Source: Natronobacterium texcoconense
Lineage (GTDB): Archaea; Halobacteriota; Halobacteria; Halobacteriales; Natrialbaceae
DNA: 64,000 nucleotides
Assembly: GCF_900104065.1 (NCBI RefSeq)
Contig: NZ_FNLC01000002.1
Coordinates: forward strand, 168,995-232,994
Direction: 5' to 3'
Shown here: positions 14,684 through 23,408 of the stretch, piece after piece
Layout of the letters: every line of letters begins with the position of its first letter
How positions within the stretch are numbered: the stretch's first letter is position 1
Notes under the pieces: generated by a model
Databases searched by the model: none
Told to the model about the DNA's origin: nothing
What the model saw: only the letters and a program-made list of their open reading frames with translations
Position numbers and translations under genes: made by a program

Positions 14684-14755
14684 ATCGGAAGGTACGCCCG
14701 ACGGTCGAAAAGGGTTGTGTTCGCCGGGGTTCGGCGGGACAGCCGCGTGTGCGTT

Positions 14756-15487
14756 CTACTCCGCAAACTCGAGGTTGTCGAGGCCGTCCTGTGCGCGGGT
14801 AAACGCCACTTCGTCGCCACGGAGTCCGTTTACCAGTTCGCGTGTCGTCTCGACTAACCGTTCTGCCGTCCGCGGATCGACGTCGCCGTCGAGCATCCGG
14901 ATTCGTTTGACGTGCTCGCCGAGCGTCTCGAGTGCGCCGCGTTCGCTCGTCGTGAGGGCGGCGTCGCGTTCCTCGGCCCAGGTACGAACGTCTCGACGGT
15001 ACTCCTGGACGGCGTTCGCGTAGGCGAGTCCGCGGGCGGACTCCAGCGTCGGCGGCACCTCCTCGGTCGGCGGCCGCTCGCCGACGTCCGCGTCACGGAG
15101 CAGCGAGAGGAAGTACAGTTCCTGCCGGTCCTCGAGTTCGAGGTCGATCGCGCGGGCGACGACGTCGGCGACGTGGAGCAGTTCCGTGGCGGCGAGATAG
15201 GTGTCGTCGAGGTCGCGGAGGTCGCCGGCGTTGACGAACCCGCGACGGCGGACGTACTCGCGACAGCGGTCCCGCGCTCGCTCCGCGAGTTCGCCGGTCG
15301 AGACCTCGTCGATGTCGTTGCGGACGGGCGTGAGGTCGAACGACACCTGCAGGTCGGTGTGTTCGGTCCGTTCGTCGACGCCGACGCTGCGGAGGCTGCC
15401 ACAGCCCGGACAGTCGATACTCGCGGTCTCGTAGTACGACCAGCGGGTCCTACACTCCTTGCACTCGCGTTCGCCCCGGATCTTCAT
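14756..15487 (-). CDS. Zinc-ribbon protein, haloarchaeal, unknown function
   Basis: A 243-residue protein. Residues 1-35 form a zinc ribbon: ECKECRTRWSYYETASIDCPGCGSL, two CxxC pairs as in TFIIB or rubredoxin-like ribbons. The rest is almost wholly helical, with charged heptad-like stretches (ELAERARDRCREYVRRRG, RQELYFLSLLRDADVG). The start is ATG at 15487 (MKIRGERECKEC), because the upstream codons are not conserved-looking. I remember related haloarchaeal proteins only as a DUF family. It may bind nucleic acid or an RNA polymerase-associated partner; this is a guess from the ribbon. Confidence 0.75.
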   Translation of the reverse strand: MKIRGERECKECRTRWSYYETASIDCPGCGSLRSVGVDERTEHTDLQVSFDLTPVRNDIDEVSTGELAERARDRCREYVRRRGFVNAGDLRDLDDTYLAATELLHVADVVARAIDLELEDRQELYFLSLLRDADVGERPPTEEVPPTLESARGLAYANAVQEYRRDVRTWAEERDAALTTSERGALETLGEHVKRIRMLDGDVDPRTAERLVETTRELVNGLRGDEVAFTRAQDGLDNLEFAE

Positions 15488-15553
15488 AGACGAGGGTACG
15501 GGAACCAGCGCAAAAGACTCCACGGAACGACCGTCGACGTTGCGAGTACGACT

Positions 15554-16570
15554 TCACGTCGTCGGCTCACTCGCGAACAGGCCGGCAGCGGAGAGCCCAC
15601 CGATTCCGATCGTGAGCCAGTAGGTACAGGCCCGGTAGATGAGCGCGATCGTCAACGCGGCAGCCGGTTCGATTCCGGCGAGCGCCGTGAGTCCGGCGGT
15701 AACGATCGCCTCGACGCCACCGGTGCCGCCGGGTGCGGGGACCACGGAGCCGAGTTTCCCGAGTGCAACCACGAGCACGACGACTGGAATCGCGAGCTGG
15801 TAGCCAAGCGCCATCCCGCCGATATACACCGGTAACATTAGAAAGACCATCCCGAGGTGGGCCGAGACGACTGCGACGATCAGCACCGATTTGTCGGCGG
15901 CGATCGTCTCGATCGTCGTGTAGAATCCCTCGAGACGGGAGTGGACGGTGTCCGGAGCGAGCGGGTCGTCGAACCGATCCGTGAATCGACCGACGAAACC
16001 GCGGATCGTGCCGGTCACGGTGAGGACGACGCTGTAGACGATCCCAGGCCGGCGAACGACGACGAAGACGACCGACACGAGCACCAGGAAAAGGCCGGCG
16101 AACGCCACGAGCTGGTTGAACATTCCGCTCCCGAGCGTCCCGCCAGCTGCGATCATCCCGACCGCCAGGAAGCCGAACGTGTAATAGGGAACGTAGTTCA
16201 GCAGATCGGCCGAGAGGATGCTCGCGAGCCCGTCCTCGAACGCCATCTCGCCACCCTGCGAGACGAGATAGGCGACGAACGGCTCGCTTGCGAGCTGGCC
16301 GTACGGCGTAACGTACTTGACGAACATCGCCGTCAGGAAGACGGTCGCGATTCGCTGACGTGGCATCACGTCGTCGATCAACGAGATGAACTGCTGCCAC
16401 ACCACGCCTCGAAACGTCAGCGAGAGAACCCCGGAGAGTACACCGAGAGCGAGGACCTGTCTGTCGATCGTGGACACGGCCTCGAGAAACTGCCGGCCAC
16501 CGACGACGTGAACGAGGATGGCGAGCAAAGCGACGGCGACCGCGAATCCGAAGGCGATTCGTCCTTTCAC
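15554..16570 (-). CDS. LPG-synthase transmembrane-region family (UPF0104/AglD-like) protein
   Basis: A 338-residue membrane protein with about eight helices. The family signature SVVPAPGGTGGVEA lies in the C-terminal third, followed by YRACTYWLTIGIGGL, as in the lysylphosphatidylglycerol synthase TM-region/COG0392 family. Members act as flippases or accompany lipid and glycan transfer; the aglD C-terminal domain is an example. It has no attached soluble transferase domain. The start codon is GTG at 16570 (read as Met: MKGRIAFGF). The substrate is unknown. Confidence 0.9.
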   Translation of the reverse strand: MKGRIAFGFAVAVALLAILVHVVGGRQFLEAVSTIDRQVLALGVLSGVLSLTFRGVVWQQFISLIDDVMPRQRIATVFLTAMFVKYVTPYGQLASEPFVAYLVSQGGEMAFEDGLASILSADLLNYVPYYTFGFLAVGMIAAGGTLGSGMFNQLVAFAGLFLVLVSVVFVVVRRPGIVYSVVLTVTGTIRGFVGRFTDRFDDPLAPDTVHSRLEGFYTTIETIAADKSVLIVAVVSAHLGMVFLMLPVYIGGMALGYQLAIPVVVLVVALGKLGSVVPAPGGTGGVEAIVTAGLTALAGIEPAAALTIALIYRACTYWLTIGIGGLSAAGLFASEPTT

Positions 16571-16783
16571 GTACTGACAGTCGAACTGACCCTACAATTA
16601 TCTTGCCGACTTTCACTATCGACCGATCAACTTTCCTGCAGCATCAGTATCGCTGGTAGTCCTTCGAACCGAACGGTTAGTCGGAATTGACGGTCACAGC
16701 ACCCAGAACGCCGTTCAATAGGTCATTAACGTACGGCAGTTGCAGGCCACACCGAAACCAAGAGAAACGTTCTATCGAGGAAT

Positions 16784-17491
16784 ATGTCCCATCAAAGACT
16801 CAACCGTCGAAAGTTCGTCGCTGCCGCAGGTACCGCGAGTGCACTTGTTCTGGCTGGCTGTGCTGACGAGGATCCCGAAGACGACCCCGTGGACGACGAG
16901 GAAGATCCGGTCGACGACGAGGAAGATCCGGCGGACGACGAGGAAGATCCAGCGGATGACGAGGAAGAAGAGGAAGAAGAGGAAGAAGAGGAAGACGAGG
17001 ACGAAACCTACACCCTGACCGTTACCGTCGAAGACGGAGAGGGTGAACCTGCCGAAGGTGCTGCAGTCGGCATCCAGCCGGCCGACGAAGACGAGGACGA
17101 CCCTGCAGCCGATGAAGACGACGAGATGGACGAAGACGAGGACGAGGACGAGGATGACCCCGGGGCGGACGAAGACGACGAGATGGACGAAGACGAAGAC
17201 GAGGATGAAGACGACCCCGCAGCCGACGAAGACGAACCGGACTTCCCGATGGAAGACGAGACGGACGAAGACGGAGAGGTCGAGTTCGAGGACCTCCCAG
17301 ACGACGATTACACGGTCCGAGCCGAACACGAGGGCGAAGAGGCCGAGGACGAAGTCACGATCGACGGCGCCGACGAAGAGCTCACGCTCACGCTCGGCGA
17401 GGAACCCGAAGACGACGAAGAAGACGACGAGATGGACGACGAAGACAACGGAATGGACGACGAGGACGAAGAGGACGACGACGGGGCCTAA
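16784..17491 (+). CDS. Extremely acidic twin-arginine lipoprotein with expanded Asp/Glu repeats
   Basis: A 235-residue secreted lipoprotein: RRKFVAAAGTASALVLAGC gives a TAT signal and lipobox at Cys26. The mature protein is well over half Asp plus Glu. A beta-sandwich resembling a carboxypeptidase-regulatory-like domain can be read in two halves: YTLTVTVEDGEGEPAEGAAV and, after ~60 acidic residues, DEDGEVEFEDLPDDDYTVRAEHEG. The inserted part is a 19-residue unit (57 bp) in two near-perfect copies plus a third partial one; the N-terminal linker holds four 7-residue EDPVDDE units. It probably forms a hydrated, cation-binding surface layer. The acidic tail follows at the C-terminus too. Confidence 0.85.
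   Translation: MSHQRLNRRKFVAAAGTASALVLAGCADEDPEDDPVDDEEDPVDDEEDPADDEEDPADDEEEEEEEEEEEDEDETYTLTVTVEDGEGEPAEGAAVGIQPADEDEDDPAADEDDEMDEDEDEDEDDPGADEDDEMDEDEDEDEDDPAADEDEPDFPMEDETDEDGEVEFEDLPDDDYTVRAEHEGEEAEDEVTIDGADEELTLTLGEEPEDDEEDDEMDDEDNGMDDEDEEDDDGA
16880..16962 (+). repeat. 21-bp tandem repeat coding for EDPVDDE
   Basis: About four copies of a 21-bp unit (GAGGAAGATCCGGTCGACGA, changing to GCGGAC in later copies) encode the acidic linker after the lipobox of the 16784-17491 lipoprotein. Such near-identical units are prone to slippage, so copy number is likely to vary among strains. Confidence 0.75.
17096..17209 (+). repeat. 57-bp tandem repeat (19-residue acidic unit)
   Basis: Two adjacent 57-bp units (17096-17152, 17153-17209) encode DDPAADEDDEMDEDEDEDE and DDPGADEDDEMDEDEDEDE; a partial third copy follows. 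They lie within what appears to be a loop of the lipoprotein's beta-sandwich domain. Confidence 0.8.
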
Positions 17492-17610
17492 TCCGCCCAC
17501 CTCCGTTTCGTAGTCACGAGCGATTGACACACCCTTTTTCGAGTCGACCGTCGACGACGTAGCTGTCGGCGTGTGACCACATTTTTGCCGCTTGCCACCT
17601 AGCTACGAGT

Positions 17611-17757
17611 ATGCGTGACGAAGAAGAAATCCGCGAGCAGTACGAGTTCCTCGAGGAACAACTCGAGAGCGACGAGATGAATCACGACGGCGTCGAACGA
17701 ATGTTCACCTACTACAAGCGCGCGATCGGCTGGGTGCTCGAGGAAGAACATATCTGA
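17611..17757 (+). CDS. Small acidic helical protein (48 residues)
   Basis: A complete frame from ATG at 17611 to TGA at 17755-17757. The product begins MRDEEEIREQYEFLEEQLE and ends RAIGWVLEEEHI, one or two amphipathic helices with strong heptad character. The GC-rich third positions and the acidic composition are those of a real haloarchaeal gene. ATTTTTGCC at 17581-17589 lies 25 nt upstream as a possible TATA element. Function unknown; I believe similar short proteins occur widely in haloarchaea. Confidence 0.7.
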   Translation: MRDEEEIREQYEFLEEQLESDEMNHDGVERMFTYYKRAIGWVLEEEHI

Positions 17758-18172
17758 ATCCGGAACCGACACGGATCGAGACCAGTCCCGTTACATTTAA
17801 GTAGACCCAGCGAAATCTTTCAGGTGACGCTTCGCTTGGAGGGCCGAAGCGTCAGCGGGGACCAATTCAGGGCGGCAAGCAATCGCGTGACATTTTTGGT
17901 CACGCGATCTGCTTTCCTGTTTCCTACGAAACCGATCACACGTAGCGTTGCCTGAATCGACGTCGACTCGATCAATCGTCAAATCGCTCTACTGCGTCGA
18001 CCCGATTCCGGAATATAAATATACAGAAACGTATCTCGCGTACCCTAAACATGAACACCTCGTTATGTGTGTGGCCACTACGATCCGTCATGGCCGTTAT
18101 CATTCCGATGGATCCAGTACGGCCCGCTGTTGATGGCGATATTCGGCCTCCAGTAGAGCTGTCCCGATAGCC
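17758..18172. other. Non-coding, hairpin-rich stretch (possible mobile-element remnant)
   Basis: About 415 bp with lower GC than its flanks and no plausible gene. It contains two strong hairpins: TGACGCTTCG/CGAAGCGTCA at 17825-17854 (10-nt loop) and ATCGCGTGAC/GTCACGCGAT at 17882-17908 (7-nt loop). An AT-rich patch (GGAATATAAATATACAG) lies near 18010-18026. Subterminal hairpins are a feature of IS200/IS605-type ends, so this may be a decayed element, but no transposase or TnpB fragment is visible. Confidence 0.45.
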
Positions 18173-18183
18173 TTATTAAAATT
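18173..18183 (+). promoter_or_regulatory. Probable TATA box of the PadR gene
   Basis: TTATTAAAATT is centred about 35 nt before the ATG at 18213, giving a transcript start within or next to the inverted repeat at 18191-18207. Confidence 0.5.
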
Positions 18184-18190
18184 CGACAGT

Positions 18191-18207
18191 AAGTACGAGT
18201 GGTACTT
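18191..18207. promoter_or_regulatory. Inverted repeat, possible PadR operator
   Basis: AAGTAC-GAGTG-GTACTT is a perfect 6-bp inverted repeat with a 5-bp spacer. It lies between the TATA-like element and the ATG of the PadR gene, where a bound dimer would block transcription. Autoregulation is inferred from position only. Confidence 0.5.
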
Positions 18208-18212
18208 TCCCA

Positions 18213-18488
18213 ATGTACGACCTGACAGGATTCCAGCGTGACCTCCTCTACGTCATCGCTGGCGAGGAGGAACCCCATGGACTGGCGATCAAAGAAGAGC
18301 TAGAGGAGTACTACGAGAAGGAGATTCACCACGGCCGTCTGTACCCGAACCTCGATACCCTCGTCGACAAAGGACTCGTCGAGAAGGGACGCCGCGACCG
18401 ACGAACGAACTTCTACACCCTCACTCGACGTGGCCAGCGCGAACTCGAGGCACGTCGCGAGTGGGAGTCGCAGTACGTCGAACTGTAG
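18213..18488 (+). CDS. PadR-family winged-helix transcriptional regulator
   Basis: A 91-residue PadR-type protein: LTGFQRDLLYVIAGEEEPHGLAIKEELEEYY is the winged-helix N-terminus, HHGRLYPNLDTLVDKGLVEKG the recognition helix and start of the wing, and YTLTRRGQRELEARREW the wing and dimer helix. PadR proteins are usually dimeric repressors sensing small ligands. This is the short (s1-type) form common in haloarchaea. An inverted repeat lies directly upstream. The next gene downstream (MgtC/DUF4010) is 298 bp away, so the target is not obvious. Confidence 0.9.
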   Translation: MYDLTGFQRDLLYVIAGEEEPHGLAIKEELEEYYEKEIHHGRLYPNLDTLVDKGLVEKGRRDRRTNFYTLTRRGQRELEARREWESQYVEL

Positions 18489-18786
18489 TGTCACCCTGAC
18501 GTAATCGTCGGGTTTCACACGTCGAACCGGTGTGGTTTGCGGTCACCCCTTTCTCTCGGCGTGTCTGGCTCCTGCGGTATCGACCGGAGGCCGTTTGACG
18601 TCGTGTCGACCGTTCCTGTATCCTCGCTCGTGTTCGTAGTGTCGGTCGTCACAGTCGTCCGACCGACCGCGTCCTGCCGTCGCCACGACTGCGGCGACAG
18701 ACACCAAACTCGGGCCGTGAACTGTCCGTTCTCCGTGTGTCGAATCCAGCACGGCGCTTATGTGCGATCACGGTGAATAGTCGGCA

Positions 18787-20082
18787 GTGAACGAGGTCGC
18801 GCTGCAGATCGTCGACGCCCCCCTCGAGGAGACGGTCGTCCGGATCGCACTCGCGGGCGCGCTCGGGATGTTTCTCGGCCTCGAGCGCGAGTGGTCCCAG
18901 AAGTCCGCCGGGATCCGAACCTTTTCGCTCATCAGTCTGCTCGCAGCAGTTTTCACGATCCTCGTCCTCGAGACGGCGGTCGGCGAGAGTCTGTTGATAC
19001 TGGGTGGATTGCTCGTAATCGTCCAGGGTGTGTTACTGGCCGTCCAGGGACTGCTGAGCGACGACGAGTCGACCGGCCTCTCGTTGACGACGTCGGTCTC
19101 GATGCTCGTCGCTTACGGCGTCGGCGCGCTCGTCGCGGCGGGATTCATCATCGAGGGCGTGACCGTCGCCGTCCTCTCGTCACTGTTGCTCGTCCTCAAG
19201 CGTGAACTCCACGAGTTCGCGTGGGGGCTCTCCCGCCAGGAGATGCGTTCGACGACCGAGTTCGCCATCCTCGCGTTCGTCGTCTATCCCCTGTTGCCAC
19301 CCAACTACGACCTCGAGATCGGGACGGTCACGCTCGAACTCGAGCCACAGGTCATCTGGCTCATGGTCGTCGCCGTCGCCGGGATCGGGATCGTCAACTA
19401 CGCGATCGTCTCGACCTACGGCGGCCGAGGGATCGCTGTCACTGGATTTTTCGGTGGTCTCGCGTCCTCGACGGCCGTCGTCGGTACGATGCTCGACCAC
19501 GTCAACCAGCGCCCGGAGGCATCGTCGTACGCTGTCGCAGCGATCTTGCTCGCGAACGCTGCGATGGCCGCCCGGAACCTCGCGATCGCCGTCGGGTTCA
19601 CTATCGGCGGTGGTACGGCGCTTCTCGTCGAGGCGATCATCCCGCTCGGAGCAGTCATCCTGCTCGCGTTCGCCATCGCAGGGGTCACCGCCGACTGGAG
19701 CGAATCCGGCCCGATGGAACTCGAGAGTCCGTTCTCGATGAAAAACGCGTTAGCGTTCGGTGCGGTCTTCCTGGTCGTACTCGTGTTCGGATCTCTTTCC
19801 GAGGAGTGGTTCGGGGCGCTCGGCTTCTACGCGACCGCCGTCGCGAGCGGCTTCGTCTCGAGTGCGGGCGCGACTACGTCCGCGGTCGTCCTCTACCGAG
19901 GCGGCCAACTGGGGGCGGCCGAGGCGACGCTTGGCATCCTGCTGGCGACGGTCTCGAGTATCGTCGTCAAGGCGTTGCTGACGACGGCATCGACGAATCA
20001 CGTCTTCCGGAACCAGGTTGCGGCCTACAGTGCTGCATTGTTACTCGGTGGTGCAATAGCATCTGTGATTCTGGTTATCTAA
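18787..20082 (+). CDS. MgtC/SapB-DUF4010 fusion membrane protein
   Basis: A 431-residue membrane protein with about twelve helices. The N-terminal third is an MgtC/SapB domain (RIALAGALGMFLGLEREWSQKSAGIRTFSLISLLAA), and the C-terminal two thirds match the DUF4010 pattern (GFFGGLASSTAVVGTMLDHV, ASGFVSSAGATTSAVVLYRGG). Both domains are known together in archaea and bacteria. MgtC proteins relate to magnesium limitation or ATPase control; transport by this fusion is not established. The start codon is GTG at 18787. A ~298-bp region without a gene precedes it. Confidence 0.9.
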   Translation: MNEVALQIVDAPLEETVVRIALAGALGMFLGLEREWSQKSAGIRTFSLISLLAAVFTILVLETAVGESLLILGGLLVIVQGVLLAVQGLLSDDESTGLSLTTSVSMLVAYGVGALVAAGFIIEGVTVAVLSSLLLVLKRELHEFAWGLSRQEMRSTTEFAILAFVVYPLLPPNYDLEIGTVTLELEPQVIWLMVVAVAGIGIVNYAIVSTYGGRGIAVTGFFGGLASSTAVVGTMLDHVNQRPEASSYAVAAILLANAAMAARNLAIAVGFTIGGGTALLVEAIIPLGAVILLAFAIAGVTADWSESGPMELESPFSMKNALAFGAVFLVVLVFGSLSEEWFGALGFYATAVASGFVSSAGATTSAVVLYRGGQLGAAEATLGILLATVSSIVVKALLTTASTNHVFRNQVAAYSAALLLGGAIASVILVI

Positions 20083-20129
20083 CCGAACTAATCTCGAATT
20101 CTTTTAATCCCCCGAGGTGAAGTGTGCGT

Positions 20130-21473
20130 ATGGACAGAGAGACGATCGAGCCGACCGTCGAGACGGTACCGGACGAGCGAGCGAAACAGTGGGCCGAGTA
20201 TCACCACCAGTTCGCCGCACCGAGTACGTACGTCTACGAGTTCGTCTGGGACACGAGCGCCGAGGCAGTCGGCCCGTTCTGTACCGACGTCGATGGAAAC
20301 GTCCTGCTGGATTTCACCAGTCACGTCGCCGCCGCCCCGCTGGGATACAACAACCCTGCTCTCCGCAAGAAACTCGAGGAGTTCGACCTGGTCGATCCGC
20401 TCAAGATCGCCGGTCAGGACTTCTACGTTAGCGCCGGCGGGTCACCTTCCGATCCCGACCTCCCGGGGCCGAGTCAGTTGATGGAGCGACTGGTCGACGC
20501 GACCGACCACTACGACATGGATCGCGTCTTCCTCTCGAACTCCGGTGCCGAGGCCGTCGAGAACGCGATCAAGATCTGTTACGCCTCGGGCGGACACCGC
20601 GGATTCACTACCGAAGGCGCGTTCCACGGGCGCACGCTCGGTGCGCTCTCACTCAACCGGTCGAAGAGCGTCCACCGGAAAGGGTTCCCGGAAGTTCCCG
20701 GCATCGTCAGCGTTCCCTACCCCTCGACCCAGGAGGCCTACGAACGCCGCTGGCTGACCGACGGCCCCGGCGGGAACGTCGTCGCCGACAAACTCCACCC
20801 CGATCAGGGTGTGATCGACCCCGAGGAAGTCGCGTACCTGATCTTAGAGCCGATCCAGGGCGAGGGTGGCTACCGACCTGCCCACCCCGAGTTCGCACGC
20901 GACCTCGAGGAACTGCGCGCGGAGTACGACCTGCACGTGATCGCCGACGAGATCCAGTCCGGACTCGGCCGGACCGGTGAGATGTGGGCGGTCGACCATC
21001 TCGATCTCACGCCGGACGTCATCTCCGCAGGAAAAGGCCTTCGCGTGGGCGCGACGATTTCCCGGTCGGACGTCTTCCCCGAGGAAAAAGGCCGGCTCTC
21101 CTCGACGTGGGGCGCAGGCGACCTCATCGCCTCGATGCAGGGTGCGCTTACGGTCGACGTCATCCACGAGCAGAACCTGCTCGAAAACGCCCGTACTCGA
21201 GGTGAACAACTGCGCAGCCGGCTCGAGGACGCCGTCGAGGACCGGTCGGAACTCGTCGACGTTCGCGGCCGCGGACTCATGCTCGCCGTCGAGTTCGACA
21301 CCAAAGATCGGCGCGAGGCGGTCGTCGAAGCCGCGTTCGAGCGCGGACTGCTCACGCTGGGCTGTGGGCACAAGACGCTGCGCCTGCTGCCACCGCTCGA
21401 CGTCACCGAACGCGAGATCGATCTCGCGCTCGAAGTGCTGCTCGAGGCGATCGACGACGTGACGTCGGCGTAG
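20130..21473 (+). CDS. Class III PLP-dependent aminotransferase (GABA/ornithine aminotransferase type)
   Basis: A 447-residue fold-type I aminotransferase. SNSGAEAVENAIK binds the cofactor phosphate, VIADEIQSGLGRTG is the Asp motif that contacts the PLP ring nitrogen, and Lys302 in ISAGKGLRVGA is the Schiff-base lysine. The family transfers amino groups from omega-amino acids (4-aminobutyrate, ornithine, acetylornithine and others); the donor here cannot be told. The start is ATG at 20130 (MDRETIEPTVETVP); a GTG two codons earlier is possible. CTTTTAATC about 25 nt upstream suggests a leaderless transcript. Confidence 0.9.
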   Translation: MDRETIEPTVETVPDERAKQWAEYHHQFAAPSTYVYEFVWDTSAEAVGPFCTDVDGNVLLDFTSHVAAAPLGYNNPALRKKLEEFDLVDPLKIAGQDFYVSAGGSPSDPDLPGPSQLMERLVDATDHYDMDRVFLSNSGAEAVENAIKICYASGGHRGFTTEGAFHGRTLGALSLNRSKSVHRKGFPEVPGIVSVPYPSTQEAYERRWLTDGPGGNVVADKLHPDQGVIDPEEVAYLILEPIQGEGGYRPAHPEFARDLEELRAEYDLHVIADEIQSGLGRTGEMWAVDHLDLTPDVISAGKGLRVGATISRSDVFPEEKGRLSSTWGAGDLIASMQGALTVDVIHEQNLLENARTRGEQLRSRLEDAVEDRSELVDVRGRGLMLAVEFDTKDRREAVVEAAFERGLLTLGCGHKTLRLLPPLDVTEREIDLALEVLLEAIDDVTSA

Positions 21474-21827
21474 TCGCGACCGACTACGAGGGATTGCGGT
21501 CGCCTGCGCGAAAACTGCTGTTTTTCGAGACGGATTGGGAACGCACTCCTGTGGCACATCGAGCAGATGTGTGAACGGTTATCCTCCATTTGATGGGCCA
21601 GTAAAATGAAATAGCGTGCATTAGATACTGGTTCCATGGTCTCCGGCGTGGCGTTGCCCGCCTTCGTTTCCGACGCAGGTACCCGTCGATCCGATTCGCC
21701 AGTTCCCGATCCGGCAGTCGGGACGGAAGTCGGCCTGAGAACCAGGCGAAGGGGAATCGCCACGGCTAATCGCGACGTGCGACTCCGGTATTCTATCTGA
21801 GTCGTCTCCCGGAGCAATCACACAATC
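21474..21827. other. Intergenic region upstream of hemAT
   Basis: A 354-bp stretch with no plausible gene on either strand. TATTCTATC near 21791-21799 lies roughly 32 nt before the hemAT start and may be its TATA element. No repeat or RNA-like structure stood out. Confidence 0.5.
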
Positions 21828-23348
21828 ATGACGAAATCGAATACGACCTTCCTGACGGACGAGAAGCGACGAGAAATCGACGGCAGCGAGCTCCTCGACG
21901 ACCTCGAGATCGACGACGACGAGATCGGGTTCCGGAAACGACTCGCCCAGTTCGACGAAGCGGATGCGAACCGGCTGGCCGAGATGGAACCGATCTTCGA
22001 CGACCTCGAGGACGACGCGGTCGAGTCGTTCTACGACCACCTGCAGTCTCATCCGGAGACGAACGCTATCTTCGATCGCTCCTCGCGGTCGATAGACGAA
22101 CTCGAGGGACTCCAGGCACAGTACCTGCGTGGACTGGGGCGTGGAACGTACGATCGATCGTACTTCGAGAGTCGAGCCCGGATCGGGAAAGTCCACGAGT
22201 TGATCGACCTCGAGCCGAAGATCTACCTCGGATCGTACGCGCTGTACTACGAACACATCCTGGACGGGATCGCGTCGTCGGCCGTCGAACGCGCTCTCGA
22301 TCGACACGACGGTGAGGACACCGAAGATACCGAAGTCAGCCGGGAGACGCTCGAGACCGAACTCGAGGCGGTTTCGGCCGAGATCGAAGAACGAACGCTC
22401 TCGGTGCTGAAACTGCTACTACTGGATCAGCAGGTCGCGATCGACACCTACATTCGATCCTACAGCGAGATCGAGGAGGAGATCGAACGTCAGCAACGCG
22501 TCGCCGACGAGGTCGAGCAGTCGGTCGAGCAGCTAGAGTCGAACAGCTCTGCCGTCGAGGAGAGCACCGAGGAGATAACCGACATCACGAACGAGCAGGT
22601 CGATGCCATCGAGGAAGTGGCACGGGAGGTGTCGGATCTCTCGGCGACGGTCGAAGAGATCGCGGCGAGTGCCGAAGAGGTCAACGCGACCAGCGAGGAA
22701 GCCGAAGAAATTTCGGAGACGGCCGCCGAAGCCGCCGAAGACGCGATCGAAGAGATCGAAGACGTCGAGGCGGCGACGACCGAGGTCTCGGACGACATCG
22801 ACCAGTTGCGAGACAGCGTCGACGAAATCGACGAACTCGTCGCGGTCATCGACGACATCGCCACGCAGACGAACCTGCTGGCGTTGAACGCTGCCATCGA
22901 AGCCGCCAACGCCGGGAGTTCGGGCGACGGGTTCGCGGTCGTCGCGAACGAGGTCAAGTCGCTGGCCGAAGACTCCCAGGAACAGGCGGAGTCGATCAAG
23001 AAGACGATCGATCGCATCCAGGAGAACACGACGGAAACCACCGAGAGCATCGAAGTCGCCAACGATCGAGTCTCGCGGGCCGTCGACGAGGTCCACCGGA
23101 CGGTCGACGGACTCGGGCGAATCACCGACGCCGTCGGCGAAGTCTCGAGCGGAATCGAGACCGTCGCGGACGCGACAGACGATCAGGCGGCGAGTACGGA
23201 GGAGGTTGCGAGTATGATCGACCGGATCGCCGACGACGCCCGTGATATCGCCGACGAGATGGAAGACGTCGCGAGCGCGATCAGCGAGCAGAGCGACCGA
23301 ACCGAAGAGATCGAGTCGTCGGTCGCTCGCCTGACCGACGACAAGTAA
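21828..23348 (+). CDS. hemAT: HemAT-type globin-coupled aerotaxis transducer
   Basis: A 506-residue soluble chemotaxis transducer. Residues ~30-195 form a protoglobin-like sensor whose proximal haem ligand is probably His123 in SRARIGKVHELIDLEPKIYLGSY. The remainder is an MCP signalling coiled coil; the hairpin tip DIATQTNLLALNAAIEAANAG and GFAVVANEVKSLAEDS contact CheA/CheW. There is no transmembrane helix, as in other HemAT proteins. It would sense O2 in the cytoplasm and steer the archaellum through CheA. The length and order fit the family. A small gene follows 60 bp downstream. Confidence 0.95.
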   Translation: MTKSNTTFLTDEKRREIDGSELLDDLEIDDDEIGFRKRLAQFDEADANRLAEMEPIFDDLEDDAVESFYDHLQSHPETNAIFDRSSRSIDELEGLQAQYLRGLGRGTYDRSYFESRARIGKVHELIDLEPKIYLGSYALYYEHILDGIASSAVERALDRHDGEDTEDTEVSRETLETELEAVSAEIEERTLSVLKLLLLDQQVAIDTYIRSYSEIEEEIERQQRVADEVEQSVEQLESNSSAVEESTEEITDITNEQVDAIEEVAREVSDLSATVEEIAASAEEVNATSEEAEEISETAAEAAEDAIEEIEDVEAATTEVSDDIDQLRDSVDEIDELVAVIDDIATQTNLLALNAAIEAANAGSSGDGFAVVANEVKSLAEDSQEQAESIKKTIDRIQENTTETTESIEVANDRVSRAVDEVHRTVDGLGRITDAVGEVSSGIETVADATDDQAASTEEVASMIDRIADDARDIADEMEDVASAISEQSDRTEEIESSVARLTDDK

Positions 23349-23408
23349 CGGACGGTCGTCGTACGAAAGCCCGGTTCTCTTTTCGCTGGTCGACCAACTC
23401 GAGCCACG

